A stretch of 64,000 nucleotides of DNA from Perlabentimonas sp034003245 (GTDB lineage: Bacteria; Bacteroidota; Bacteroidia; Bacteroidales; Tenuifilaceae). The stretch spans positions 1 to 64,000 of the forward strand of contig JAVEYY010000002.1 of the NCBI GenBank assembly GCA_034003245.1, in the 5' to 3' direction. The position numbers and the translations under genes are program-made. This document shows positions 15,815-24,036 of the stretch, piece after piece (position 1 is the first letter of the stretch; the number at the start of each line of letters is the position of its first letter). Under the pieces are notes generated by a model that searched no databases, was not told where the DNA came from, and saw only the letters and a list, made by a program, of their open reading frames with translations.

Positions 15815-18268
15815 TTAAAAGCTGGTGGCAAGGGTGAGCTTAAAGGCAAAATTATCCTGCCAGCGAGTGTGGGAGTAGTTTCCCCAGCGGTAGTATCCTC
15901 CAACTCCAATGGAGTAGAAAGGATTTGAGAGTATGCCATTTATTAGTAATCCACTTTCAAAATACCCTTTGCTTAGTGTTTGGGGCTGATTTAGCGAAAA
16001 GATATGCATCGGGTTCTGGGTGTAGTCACCAATTGCAAAGTTCTGAACCAGCTCAAATTGGGGTTTAAAGAGTTTAGAGCGCGTTTTCCACAGTAAATCT
16101 GCAAAGTTATGCCTCAGGAATATGTATGCATACCTATCGGAAACAAAATCAAAGGGATGCATTGCCCCGAACGAATGTGTTGCATCGAGCGGGTACTTAT
16201 CCATGCTTCCGGGTGCAAAGTAGAGTAGTGGGGTAGGAGCATCTCCTTGGATTAGCCCCCCGCAGATTGATAATGATGTTTTGCCAATTAGCTTATGGCT
16301 TACCTTGTGCGTAAACTTTGCCTCCATTCGGGTGTAGTTGAATCCGGAGCCATTGTATTCAAACCCTTTATAAAGATTTAACCAGACAACGGGATGCTCA
16401 AACTCAAAGGGCATAAGCCCTTTTATGGTTTCGATGTATGCTTCGCGCTTGGCAAATTTTAGCTCAACTCCCAACTCATTTGTGGTGAAATTGCTCGATG
16501 ACAACAGGGATGGGTGATTGAATTCATACCCCGATACTATGTTGTAGTTGGTTTTTGATCCTGTAACGCCAAAAGTGAATCGTTTAAAGATTATAAAGCT
16601 TAGTCTGGTCGAAAACCGCTCGATGTAGTCCATTCTATCGACCATAAAGCTACGGAAAAGGTCGGTGTTGAGCAGTCCAAACTGTTTTTCGAATGTTACG
16701 TCACCGGGTTCACGTACATCGTTTTGGTATTGACCCTCAATGTAGAATTGGTGTCGTTTGCTGACTCTAACCTTGGCAAATCCGGCAAATTTATCTTCCT
16801 TATCCTTAAAGCCGTAGGCATAATAACCTCCCAGGGTAAACCACGCCGAAATCCGGGCGTTTGTTTCGAGTCCCAGTCCCAGCCGGTATCCCTCAAAACG
16901 GTTGTAGTCGAGAATTTGATTGAGGTTGAGGTTAAATATTCCAATTGGAATTTTACCCATAATTAGGGCATCAAACATGCCCATCATCCTATCGAGATTG
17001 GCCTTTTGGCTTATGCTATCGACAAAGTGATATGTGCGCAGTTCCTGTTTGGTAAGTGAATCGCCTCGGTATTGTAACCAAAAATCTTCGCTTCGGAGCG
17101 ATGCCAATGGATCGAAGCTTACCTCCACGTGGCTAAAATCGCGGGCTCGTAGGTTTGGAAGCAGATCAATGTTTCTGATATAGCTGCTGCCTACTCCTAC
17201 CACCTGCATTCGAACCGTTTGACGGTTTGTTGTATCCTGAACCTGAACGTTTGCTGTATTGAGGTATAAGGTTGTATTCAACTCCACAGGAAACCATTGA
17301 ATGCTATCGACAAGCTCATAGCGTTGCTGGATTTTAATGTTGAACATGGGTGAGGGTGGCTCCACCGGATCGGCAATCACGTTTTGAATGGCGTAGCCAT
17401 TGGAGTTGATGCTCATTACGCCCCGAAGCGCAGCAAAGTTATGGTTTTGCAAAGGGCGGAATGAAATTATAAAAAGTGTATCGGCACTGGGGGTATAAAG
17501 TGTATCCTCAAGTACGAAAAGGTAACGTCGGCTGCTATTTCGGCTAATGGGGTTGAGGTAATACCTTCCCCCCAGGTTTAGCTGCTCGGGATAGAAGGAG
17601 AAGGACTGGTACTGGGTGGCCATAAAAGCCAGCAGCGGATCCTTCATTCCCGAAACCTTTGAAGCAAGTACCGTTTCTTGACTTCGGCCCGGATGCATAT
17701 AAATTCTCTCGGTCACTGATTCCATTATCAAAATATGTTGACGGCGAAGCACTTTTTCAACCTTTAACTCTAACGAGTCGGTTGAATTAACTCCCTCTTT
17801 TGCCCTAATTGTATCGCGGACAGCTGTAAAATACATTTTGTTGTAGCTATTGTAGCGGAACTCGGGCAGGCGTTCGGGATTGTTACGCTCCCGGTTATTA
17901 TACATCTCTTCAATAATTCTGTGCGCGGGGTTTATTCCCGGCCTAACAATAACCTCATCGAGGTTATACGATATGGGCTTAAGCCCAATTAGCAGAGGTA
18001 GAGTATACCTTTGGGGATCAATTCTGATGGTTTCGGGCGAGTATCCCACATAGCTTGTTCTAATCTCGTTTATTGGAGTTGGAGAGCTAATCTCGAATTG
18101 TCCATCTAAATCGGTGGTAATCCCTTGACCCTTTTCGTTGTATATAATACTAACAAATGGAAGGGGAATACCCGTTTCCCTATCGACAATTTTTCCCTTA
18201 AGAATATTTTGGGAGAATAATGGGAATGAGATAAGGGCGAGGAAAAGGGCTAAGGGGAATCTTTTCAC
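15815..18268 (-). CDS. DUF5686 outer-membrane protein with carboxypeptidase-like regulatory domain
   Basis: The GTG at 18268 is preferred because it gives a standard signal peptide beginning MKRFPLALFLALISF and ending near FSQ; the frame opens at another GTG at 18313, only 10 bases after the upstream terminator. The 817-aa product has an N-terminal CarboxypepD_reg-like beta-sandwich (GKIVDRETGIPLPFVSI, SYVGYSPET), as in TonB-dependent receptors, followed by a DUF5686 region with alternating hydrophobic/aromatic strands that end in an aromatic C-terminus, suggesting an outer-membrane beta-barrel. There is no TonB plug domain. Function is unknown. Confidence 0.85.
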   Translation of the reverse strand: MKRFPLALFLALISFPLFSQNILKGKIVDRETGIPLPFVSIIYNEKGQGITTDLDGQFEISSPTPINEIRTSYVGYSPETIRIDPQRYTLPLLIGLKPISYNLDEVIVRPGINPAHRIIEEMYNNRERNNPERLPEFRYNSYNKMYFTAVRDTIRAKEGVNSTDSLELKVEKVLRRQHILIMESVTERIYMHPGRSQETVLASKVSGMKDPLLAFMATQYQSFSFYPEQLNLGGRYYLNPISRNSSRRYLFVLEDTLYTPSADTLFIISFRPLQNHNFAALRGVMSINSNGYAIQNVIADPVEPPSPMFNIKIQQRYELVDSIQWFPVELNTTLYLNTANVQVQDTTNRQTVRMQVVGVGSSYIRNIDLLPNLRARDFSHVEVSFDPLASLRSEDFWLQYRGDSLTKQELRTYHFVDSISQKANLDRMMGMFDALIMGKIPIGIFNLNLNQILDYNRFEGYRLGLGLETNARISAWFTLGGYYAYGFKDKEDKFAGFAKVRVSKRHQFYIEGQYQNDVREPGDVTFEKQFGLLNTDLFRSFMVDRMDYIERFSTRLSFIIFKRFTFGVTGSKTNYNIVSGYEFNHPSLLSSSNFTTNELGVELKFAKREAYIETIKGLMPFEFEHPVVWLNLYKGFEYNGSGFNYTRMEAKFTHKVSHKLIGKTSLSICGGLIQGDAPTPLLYFAPGSMDKYPLDATHSFGAMHPFDFVSDRYAYIFLRHNFADLLWKTRSKLFKPQFELVQNFAIGDYTQNPMHIFSLNQPQTLSKGYFESGLLINGILSNPFYSIGVGGYYRWGNYSHTRWQDNFAFKLTLATSF

Positions 18269-18322
18269 TTTGCTAAAAATGCTGATTAGGATACAAGGTT
18301 TTTGTAGTTGCACAAATCTATA

Positions 18323-18357
18323 TAAAAAAAGCGGAACCCGAGTAAGGTTCCGCTTTT
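18323..18357 (-). terminator. Strong rho-independent terminator after the RluB-like gene
   Basis: A perfect stem GCGGAACC (18331-18338) with GGTTCCGC (18346-18353) is extended by A/T pairs on both sides, has a 7-base loop and runs into a T-rich tract on the minus strand. It separates the pseudouridine synthase gene from the DUF5686 gene. Confidence 0.88.
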
Positions 18358-18372
18358 GCTATGCCGTTTCTG

Positions 18373-19809
18373 TTAGTTAAATCGATTCATTTTAAGCATA
18401 TTCACTTCTTTTTGGCTTAAGAAACGCCACTTACCACGTGGCAGATTCTTTTTGGTAAGCCCTGCGAAGTAAACCCTATCGAGCTTGGTTACCCGGTAGT
18501 TTAAGCTCTCGAAGATACGGCGTACAATGCGGTTTTGACCCGAGTGAATCTCAATCCCAATAACCGATTTGTCGTAGTCGTCGGCGTACTCTATGGCATC
18601 GGCGGCTACAATTTCACCTTCAATATCGACGCCCTTGCGGATTTTTTCCATATCCTCGGGGGCTACGTTACGGTCGAGTCCAACCTCATAAATTTTACGC
18701 TTCATAAAGCTGGGATGCGTAAGCTGCTTGGTGAGCTCGCCATCGTTGGTGAATAGCAGCAAACCAGTGCTATTCCTGTCCAATCGGCCAACTGGGTAAA
18801 CCCGTTGCTCGCAAGCGCCCTGAATCAGATCCATCACAGTACGGGTTGCATTGGGATCCTCAACGGTTGTTACGTAGTCCTTTGGCTTGTTTAGTAGGAT
18901 GTAAACTTTTTTTTCGGGATCCAAGGCCTTATCCTTAAAGCGAACCTCGTCGGTTAGCTTCACTTTGGTTCCCAGCTCGCGAACCTCCATACCGTTTACG
19001 GTGATTTGACCCTTGGCGATAAACTCATCGGCCTCTCTGCGGCTGCAGAGTCCCGAGTTGGCAATGTATTTATTTAAACGGATTAGACCATCCTTATCTG
19101 TTTTCAGCTCATTTTCGATCTCGGGAGGAGAAACAAATTGCTTGGTAGTCTTCCTTATTCTATCCGATGATGGTTTCTCGAATTTTTCGAATTTTCCAGA
19201 TTTAGGTTTTGAGTACATATCGTCGGACGATTTACCGTACTTATCTCTCGAGGGTTTACCGTACCTATCGTCGGATGATTTGCTGTACTTATCTCTCGAT
19301 GGTTTTCCGTACTTGTCGTTTGAGGATTTGGAGAACTTATCGGGGCTTGATTTTGGGGCTTTTTCAAGTTTTGGTTTCGAGTATTTATCCTCGTAAAAAC
19401 TTTTTTTCCTTTCCTCGCGTGGGGCAGAATCGCCCTCCTCGGAGTAACGTTCGCGAGCAGGCTTCTCCTTCTCGGTCGATTTTAGCTTAAGGGTACGGGG
19501 TTTGTAGGTGCTAGATTCGTCCTGCTGTCTGTCGTCGCGCTTTTTGCCATAACCTTCGCGATTTCCTTCCCTACGGGCAGGGCGTTTTTCCTCAAATCGA
19601 TCGTCACGATCGCGTCTTTCTCTCGAGGATGATCTCTCTTTTCTTTCGGTGGGTTTGTAGTCAGAATCACTATCGTCTGACAAACTTTTTCTTTTTGGCT
19701 CTGAGCCAAATTTTGTAGCCGTACGCGGTTTATACACGCTTGCCGACTCTTTTTCCTCGGATGTACTCCGCCTCACGGGTTTCTTTCCGAATTTCTCATT
19801 CTCTCTCAT
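18373..19809 (-). CDS. rluB: RsuA/RluB-type rRNA pseudouridine synthase with repetitive charged N-terminal tail
   Basis: 478 aa in two parts. Residues 1-230 are very rich in Lys, Arg, Ser, Asp and Glu, with no predicted fold; a 16-residue unit of the type DKYSKSSDDRYGKPSR repeats between about 165 and 205. Residues 235-478 are a normal RsuA-family enzyme: an S4 RNA-binding domain (RLNKYIANSGLCSRREADEFI) and the synthase core with catalytic Asp344 in VGRLDRNSTGLL. Such enzymes modify one uridine in 23S or 16S rRNA; an RluB-like 23S target is the usual assignment in this phylum but is inferred. The tail probably binds RNA non-specifically. A TAnnTTTG element lies upstream and a strong terminator downstream. 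Confidence 0.88.
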   Translation of the reverse strand: MRENEKFGKKPVRRSTSEEKESASVYKPRTATKFGSEPKRKSLSDDSDSDYKPTERKERSSSRERRDRDDRFEEKRPARREGNREGYGKKRDDRQQDESSTYKPRTLKLKSTEKEKPARERYSEEGDSAPREERKKSFYEDKYSKPKLEKAPKSSPDKFSKSSNDKYGKPSRDKYSKSSDDRYGKPSRDKYGKSSDDMYSKPKSGKFEKFEKPSSDRIRKTTKQFVSPPEIENELKTDKDGLIRLNKYIANSGLCSRREADEFIAKGQITVNGMEVRELGTKVKLTDEVRFKDKALDPEKKVYILLNKPKDYVTTVEDPNATRTVMDLIQGACEQRVYPVGRLDRNSTGLLLFTNDGELTKQLTHPSFMKRKIYEVGLDRNVAPEDMEKIRKGVDIEGEIVAADAIEYADDYDKSVIGIEIHSGQNRIVRRIFESLNYRVTKLDRVYFAGLTKKNLPRGKWRFLSQKEVNMLKMNRFN

Positions 19810-19859
19810 TTACACTGACTTGTTAAGAACTTTTATTGGTTTTTATGCTAAAATGGCTG

Positions 19860-19867
19860 CAAAGATA
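19860..19867 (-). promoter_or_regulatory. Putative -7 promoter element (TATCTTTG) of the RluB-like gene
   Basis: TATCTTTGCAGCC on the minus strand, 51 bases before the ATG, fits TAnnTTTG. It shares eight bases plus CAG with the era element. Confidence 0.55.
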
Positions 19868-19918
19868 CATCAATTTTTGGCAATCGTTGCTAGGAGCCAG
19901 ACAAAACCAAATATTTTT

Positions 19919-20161
19919 TTACTGATTTTCAGAGGGATTAGGGTTGACTGGATTCCCCGATTCCTTTTTGTATGTGGTTTTGGGCTCATCCTTTTCCAGA
20001 TCGGAGAGTTCACGCTTAATATCCTCGGTAGCCTTTTGAAATTCGCGGTAACCCTTACCGATGGCACGAGCCACTTCGGGAATCTTTTTTGATCCGAAGA
20101 GCAGTAAAACAGCAAAAACAATCAGAATAACTTCGGCTGTGCCAATAAATAGGAGTTGCAT
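19919..20161 (-). CDS. tatA: Sec-independent protein translocase subunit TatA/E
   Basis: 80 aa with the TatA layout: a short N-terminal transmembrane helix (AEVILIVFAVLLLFG, about residues 9-23), the hinge FGSKKIPEVARAIGKG, an amphipathic helix (REFQKATEDIKREL) and an acidic, then Pro/Asn-rich, disordered tail. TatA oligomers form the conduit for folded proteins with twin-arginine signals. tatC is not in the window. The gene lies just downstream of the secDF terminator, so two protein-export genes are neighbours but probably separate transcripts. Confidence 0.95.
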   Translation of the reverse strand: MQLLFIGTAEVILIVFAVLLLFGSKKIPEVARAIGKGYREFQKATEDIKRELSDLEKDEPKTTYKKESGNPVNPNPSENQ

Positions 20162-20198
20162 AATTATATCATTATTTCTTTACAAAGCTACAAAAAAA

Positions 20199-20221
20199 AT
20201 CCTGCGGGTAATCGCAGGATT
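20199..20221 (-). terminator. Rho-independent terminator after secDF
   Basis: AATCCTGC pairs with GCAGGATT (arms within 20199-20206 and 20214-20221), extended by the A-run and T-run on either side. On the minus strand it is followed by eight T, 25 bases after the secDF stop. Confidence 0.85.
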
Positions 20222-20245
20222 TTTTCTAAAGTAAATATTTATTGC

Positions 20246-23200
20246 TTATTTCTTTAGCTTGTCGGCTTTTTTTAAAGCTCTTTTGGCCGACCAAACCTTG
20301 ATGTCGTATGCAATAGGCGAAGCGATAAACAGCGAGGAGTAAGTACCAACTACAATACCTACAATTAAGCCAAAGATAAATCCACGGATGCTGTCGCCAC
20401 CGAAGAAGAAGATGGGAACAAGCACAACCAGCGTACTGAATGATGTGGAGAAGGTACGGCTTAGGGTATCGTTAAGGGCGTTGTTCATGATTACCATGCG
20501 ATCACGTTTAGGATACAAACCGATATACTCCCGGATACGGTCGAAGATAACCACCGAGTCGTTGATGGAGTATCCAATTATGGTAAGGATTGCCGCAATA
20601 AAGGCCTGATCAATTTCCAATCCGAAGGGCACTCTGTTGTATAGCAACGAGAAGATACCAATAACAATCACGGTGTCGTGGAAAAGGGCAATCACAGCAC
20701 CTGTCCCATACGACCAGTTTTTGAAACGGATTAGAATGTAAAGGAATATTGCAACCAAGGCGAGGAAAAGGGCAATAATTGCCTCCTGCCGGAGATCGTG
20801 GGCAATGGTTGGGCCAACTTTCATGCTGCTCTGCTTAAAGTCGTCGCGGAATGCCTCCAGCGAAGTATTCTCGGGCAGGAAGGGCATCAGTCCAACGTGC
20901 AGTAGCGAATCAATTTGGTTATCAACATTCTCGCCTTCGTCGTCAATTCTATATTTGGTTGTAATCTTAACCTGATTCGATGGGCCAAAGGTTTTTACCT
21001 CAGGGGTCTCTCCGAAAGCGCCCCTTAGCTCACCAGCCACATCAACCGTGGAAACATCCTGCTGGAAACGCACCACGTATGAGCGACCTCCAGAGAAGTC
21101 GATACCATAGTTCAAACCACGCAATCCAAGTGATCCAACTGCAATTAGCATAACAGCAGCTGAAATAATATACGAGTATTTACGGGCACCAATAAAGTTG
21201 TACTTGGTATCCTTAAATGCACCTTCGCTAACACGGTTCGAGAAGGTGATATTGTATTTGCGCTGCTGCATGAAGTGGATTACCAAACGGGTTAGGAATA
21301 ATGCGCTGAATAATGAAGTTATGATACCAATTACCAGCGTGGTTGCAAAACCGCGGATTGGGCCCGAGCCAAACAGGTAAAGGATAACCCCGGTTAACAG
21401 CGTGGTTACGTTACCGTCGATAATGGCCGAGTAGGCATTTTTGTAACCATCGGAGATGGCTAGGCTTAAGCCTTTACCGGCTTTTAGCTCCTCACGGATA
21501 CGCTCAAAGATAAGCACGTTGGCATCGACCGACATACCCATGGTAAGCACAATACCTGCAATACCGGGTAGTGTTAGAGTGGCCTGGAACGATGCAAGCA
21601 CACCAAAGATAAAGAATAAGTTCGCTACAAGCGCCATATCAGCAATTAATCCTCCCCTATGGCTATAGTAGAACACCATGAACAGCAGTACAATAATAAA
21701 GCTGAAGATGAATGAGCGCAATCCTGAGTCGATAGCTTCTTGTCCTAACGATGGGCCAACAATTTCTTCCTGGATAATGCGAGCAGGTGCAGGTAGTTTA
21801 CCCGACTTGAGCACGTTGGCCAAGTCTTTTGCCTCGTTAATGGTGAACCCACCAGTTATTGACGAGCGGCCCCCGCGGATTTCTTGGTTTACGTTTGGAT
21901 ATGAGTAAACGTAGTTGTCGAGTACAATTGCAATTGCACGGCCAACATTATCGGCGGTTAATCGAGCCCATACCTTGGCGCCCTCGGCGTTCATGCTCAT
22001 AGAAACTTCCGATTCGCCGCTGGTTTGACCAAAGTCATCGCGAGCATCGGTAATAACGCCTCCATCAAGAGGAGGGTTGCCGTCGCGACTGGTTACCTTA
22101 ATGGCAATAAGCTCATAAATGTTGTTGTTGGTATCCCATTTTGCAGGTTTCACAGACCAAAGCAGCTTTAGGTCACGGGGAAGCAGCTGGCGAACCTGGG
22201 GCATATTTAGGTACGTATTAACCTGAGCTGTATCGCGGTAGTGCGCATAACCAACCAGTGGGCCTCTTTGAATTTGCCCTTGCTGGTTAGTGTTGGGGTT
22301 AAGTATGGCAAACAGGGGGAATTCCTTTGCCCACTCGGCTTGATCCACATCCGTAGAATCGCCCTCGGTTTTAAGCATTTCAAGGAGTTCATCGCCCTGA
22401 GTGGCCTCTTCGGCTTGGGGTTGTTCAACTTCTTGAGCTATTTCGGCAGGTTGCTCACTGCTTTTTAGGGCAGATTCTGCGTCCTTTATCTCTTTTATCT
22501 TTTTGTTAGCTTCTTGTAGAGCAGGGAATATTTCGCTATTCTCATAGGTTTCCCAAAACTCAAGGCTGGCTGTTCCCTGTAGGAGTTTACGAACCCTCTC
22601 CGGATCTTTAACACCTGGTAGCTCAACAAGAATTCGTCCCGAACCCTCGAGGCGTTGGATGTTGGGCTGCGCCACACCAAACTTGTCGATACGGTTGCGG
22701 AGGATGTTAAAGGAGTTGGCGATGGCGCTCTCGGCCTCTTTCTTAATGACATTAAGAACATCGGCGTTGGTGGAGTTGAAGTTAATCCTATCGCGAAGCT
22801 CCACGGTGTTGAAAATTGCAGCTAAACGGGCGTTGGGGGCAATAGTTTCGAAGGCTTTCCCGAAACGGGTGATGAAGTCCTCGGAGGGAGGCATCTTTCT
22901 GGCCATCTCGATAGCTGCCACGAAAGCGCTGTCGTTGCTGTAATTTGATAATGAGCGGATGATATCTACAACCGATACCTCAAGGGTAACGTTCATCCCG
23001 CCTTTTAGGTCAAGCCCGAGATTTATCTCGCGCTCTTTCACCTCGCGGTAGGTGTACTTGCGTAACCCCAGGAAGTTGTAAACAGTTTCGCTTGAAATGG
23101 AATCGAGATAGTATGCTTCCTTTTTCGGATCACCCTGGGCGTATTCTACTGCTGCCCGTTCTGCTCTTTTGGCAAACCAGGTAAAGGATAGCTGGTAGAT

Positions 23201-23254
23201 ACATACCAGCGTCAATGCTACTGCAATTAACCTTATCGCACCTCTATTTTGCAT
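20246..23254 (-). CDS. secDF: Fused protein-export membrane protein SecD-SecF
   Basis: 1002 aa, a single-chain SecDF as in most Bacteroidota. The SecD half starts with one helix, has the LGLDLKGGMNVTLEV signature (about residue 75), a large periplasmic P1 region with an extra Glu/Gln-rich insert (about 262-300) and six-helix RND bundle parts (GMSVDANVLIFERIREEL). The SecF half begins near residue 675 with YSYIISAAVMLIAVGSL, the GIDFSGG motif and GYSINDSVVIFDRIRE. The protein uses proton-motive force to help Sec translocation finish. A TAnnTTTG element lies 55 bases upstream, and a terminator follows. Confidence 0.97.
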   Translation of the reverse strand: MQNRGAIRLIAVALTLVCIYQLSFTWFAKRAERAAVEYAQGDPKKEAYYLDSISSETVYNFLGLRKYTYREVKEREINLGLDLKGGMNVTLEVSVVDIIRSLSNYSNDSAFVAAIEMARKMPPSEDFITRFGKAFETIAPNARLAAIFNTVELRDRINFNSTNADVLNVIKKEAESAIANSFNILRNRIDKFGVAQPNIQRLEGSGRILVELPGVKDPERVRKLLQGTASLEFWETYENSEIFPALQEANKKIKEIKDAESALKSSEQPAEIAQEVEQPQAEEATQGDELLEMLKTEGDSTDVDQAEWAKEFPLFAILNPNTNQQGQIQRGPLVGYAHYRDTAQVNTYLNMPQVRQLLPRDLKLLWSVKPAKWDTNNNIYELIAIKVTSRDGNPPLDGGVITDARDDFGQTSGESEVSMSMNAEGAKVWARLTADNVGRAIAIVLDNYVYSYPNVNQEIRGGRSSITGGFTINEAKDLANVLKSGKLPAPARIIQEEIVGPSLGQEAIDSGLRSFIFSFIIVLLFMVFYYSHRGGLIADMALVANLFFIFGVLASFQATLTLPGIAGIVLTMGMSVDANVLIFERIREELKAGKGLSLAISDGYKNAYSAIIDGNVTTLLTGVILYLFGSGPIRGFATTLVIGIITSLFSALFLTRLVIHFMQQRKYNITFSNRVSEGAFKDTKYNFIGARKYSYIISAAVMLIAVGSLGLRGLNYGIDFSGGRSYVVRFQQDVSTVDVAGELRGAFGETPEVKTFGPSNQVKITTKYRIDDEGENVDNQIDSLLHVGLMPFLPENTSLEAFRDDFKQSSMKVGPTIAHDLRQEAIIALFLALVAIFLYILIRFKNWSYGTGAVIALFHDTVIVIGIFSLLYNRVPFGLEIDQAFIAAILTIIGYSINDSVVIFDRIREYIGLYPKRDRMVIMNNALNDTLSRTFSTSFSTLVVLVPIFFFGGDSIRGFIFGLIVGIVVGTYSSLFIASPIAYDIKVWSAKRALKKADKLKK

Positions 23255-23308
23255 TGGTTCTTTGTGTTAAACGATTGATTACTTTTAGTTTATTTTGAAA
23301 ATGTGGGG

Positions 23309-23316
23309 CAAATATA
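23309..23316 (-). promoter_or_regulatory. Putative -7 promoter element (TATATTTG) of secDF
   Basis: TATATTTGCCCC on the minus strand matches TAnnTTTG and lies in the spacer upstream of secDF. The -33 box is not clear. Confidence 0.5.
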
Positions 23317-23391
23317 TTACTTTTTTTGAGAAATGCCATAAAACCAAAGAATGTCAAACATTTCTGATCTGTTCCAAAGGCACCGATTTTG

Positions 23392-23841
23392 CTAGCCCTG
23401 CTGATTTATAGGGAGTAATTTAGTTTTCAACAGGATCGATCTTTTCTTAAAATCGACAACAGCCTTATGGTTTTCCAGAAAATCGCAGCCCAGCAGTCCA
23501 TCTATCCTTATTCCGGCCATTTGCTCGTATAAATCCGAAACGGCTTGCAGATCGGTTGCAAATACCACCATCTCGGTAAAAGTGTAATCGCCAATTTGGA
23601 TGGTGGGAATCTGTACCTGTTCAACTTTAAGTTGTTGAGCATTTATACCGGCTGCGAATGCCTCTTGGTGTGGTTGGTTCATTCGGGGTAGTTCCTCGAG
23701 TAGCTCCCTGTTCACAACGGTTCTCGACGCACCCGTATCGAGAATCATATAAATGGTTGAACCTGCAACTTGTGCTTGAACTATGGGGTGAAAACTTGCG
23801 ATCTCAATTTCTCTTACTTCAAATGGAATACTTGCTGTCAT
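23392..23841 (-). CDS. Retropepsin-like aspartic protease domain protein
   Basis: 149 aa from the ATG at 23841. The frame opens 12 codons upstream, but a TAnnTTTG promoter box falls there, so the internal start is preferred. The single domain carries the aspartyl-protease motif ILDTGASRTVV (catalytic Asp35), a second hydrophobic beta segment and a C-terminal IDGLLGCDFLENH typical of bacterial retropepsin-like folds; such enzymes act as dimers because each chain supplies one Asp. There is no signal peptide, so it is probably cytosolic. Substrate and role are unknown. It is divergent from a NarL-type kinase gene. Confidence 0.8.
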   Translation of the reverse strand: MTASIPFEVREIEIASFHPIVQAQVAGSTIYMILDTGASRTVVNRELLEELPRMNQPHQEAFAAGINAQQLKVEQVQIPTIQIGDYTFTEMVVFATDLQAVSDLYEQMAGIRIDGLLGCDFLENHKAVVDFKKRSILLKTKLLPINQQG

Positions 23842-23865
23842 CGTACGATCTCTTTGTGTTGATGG

Positions 23866-23873
23866 CAAAGATA
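23866..23873 (-). promoter_or_regulatory. Putative -7 promoter element (TATCTTTG) of the retropepsin gene
   Basis: TATCTTTGCC on the minus strand lies 25 bases before the preferred ATG at 23841. Its position within the longer frame argues for the shorter protein. Confidence 0.6.
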
Positions 23874-24008
23874 GCATTTGTAATGCAGTGTATAGAATTT
23901 ATTACAGTTCGGAGTGGAATACAACCTCAGCCTTTAGCAAACCGACATTCTATAATAATCACACAAACTGAATATCTGCTAATTATCGGGCTATGTCAAA
24001 AAAAATAC

Positions 24009-24016
24009 TACATTTG
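24009..24016 (+). promoter_or_regulatory. Putative -7 promoter element (TACATTTG) of the kinase-regulator pair
   Basis: TACATTTGC fits TAnnTTTG and ends 20 bases before the ATG at 24037. No clear -33 box is seen. It faces away from the retropepsin promoter. Confidence 0.5.
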
Positions 24017-24036
24017 CTTTAATACCAATACTGACA

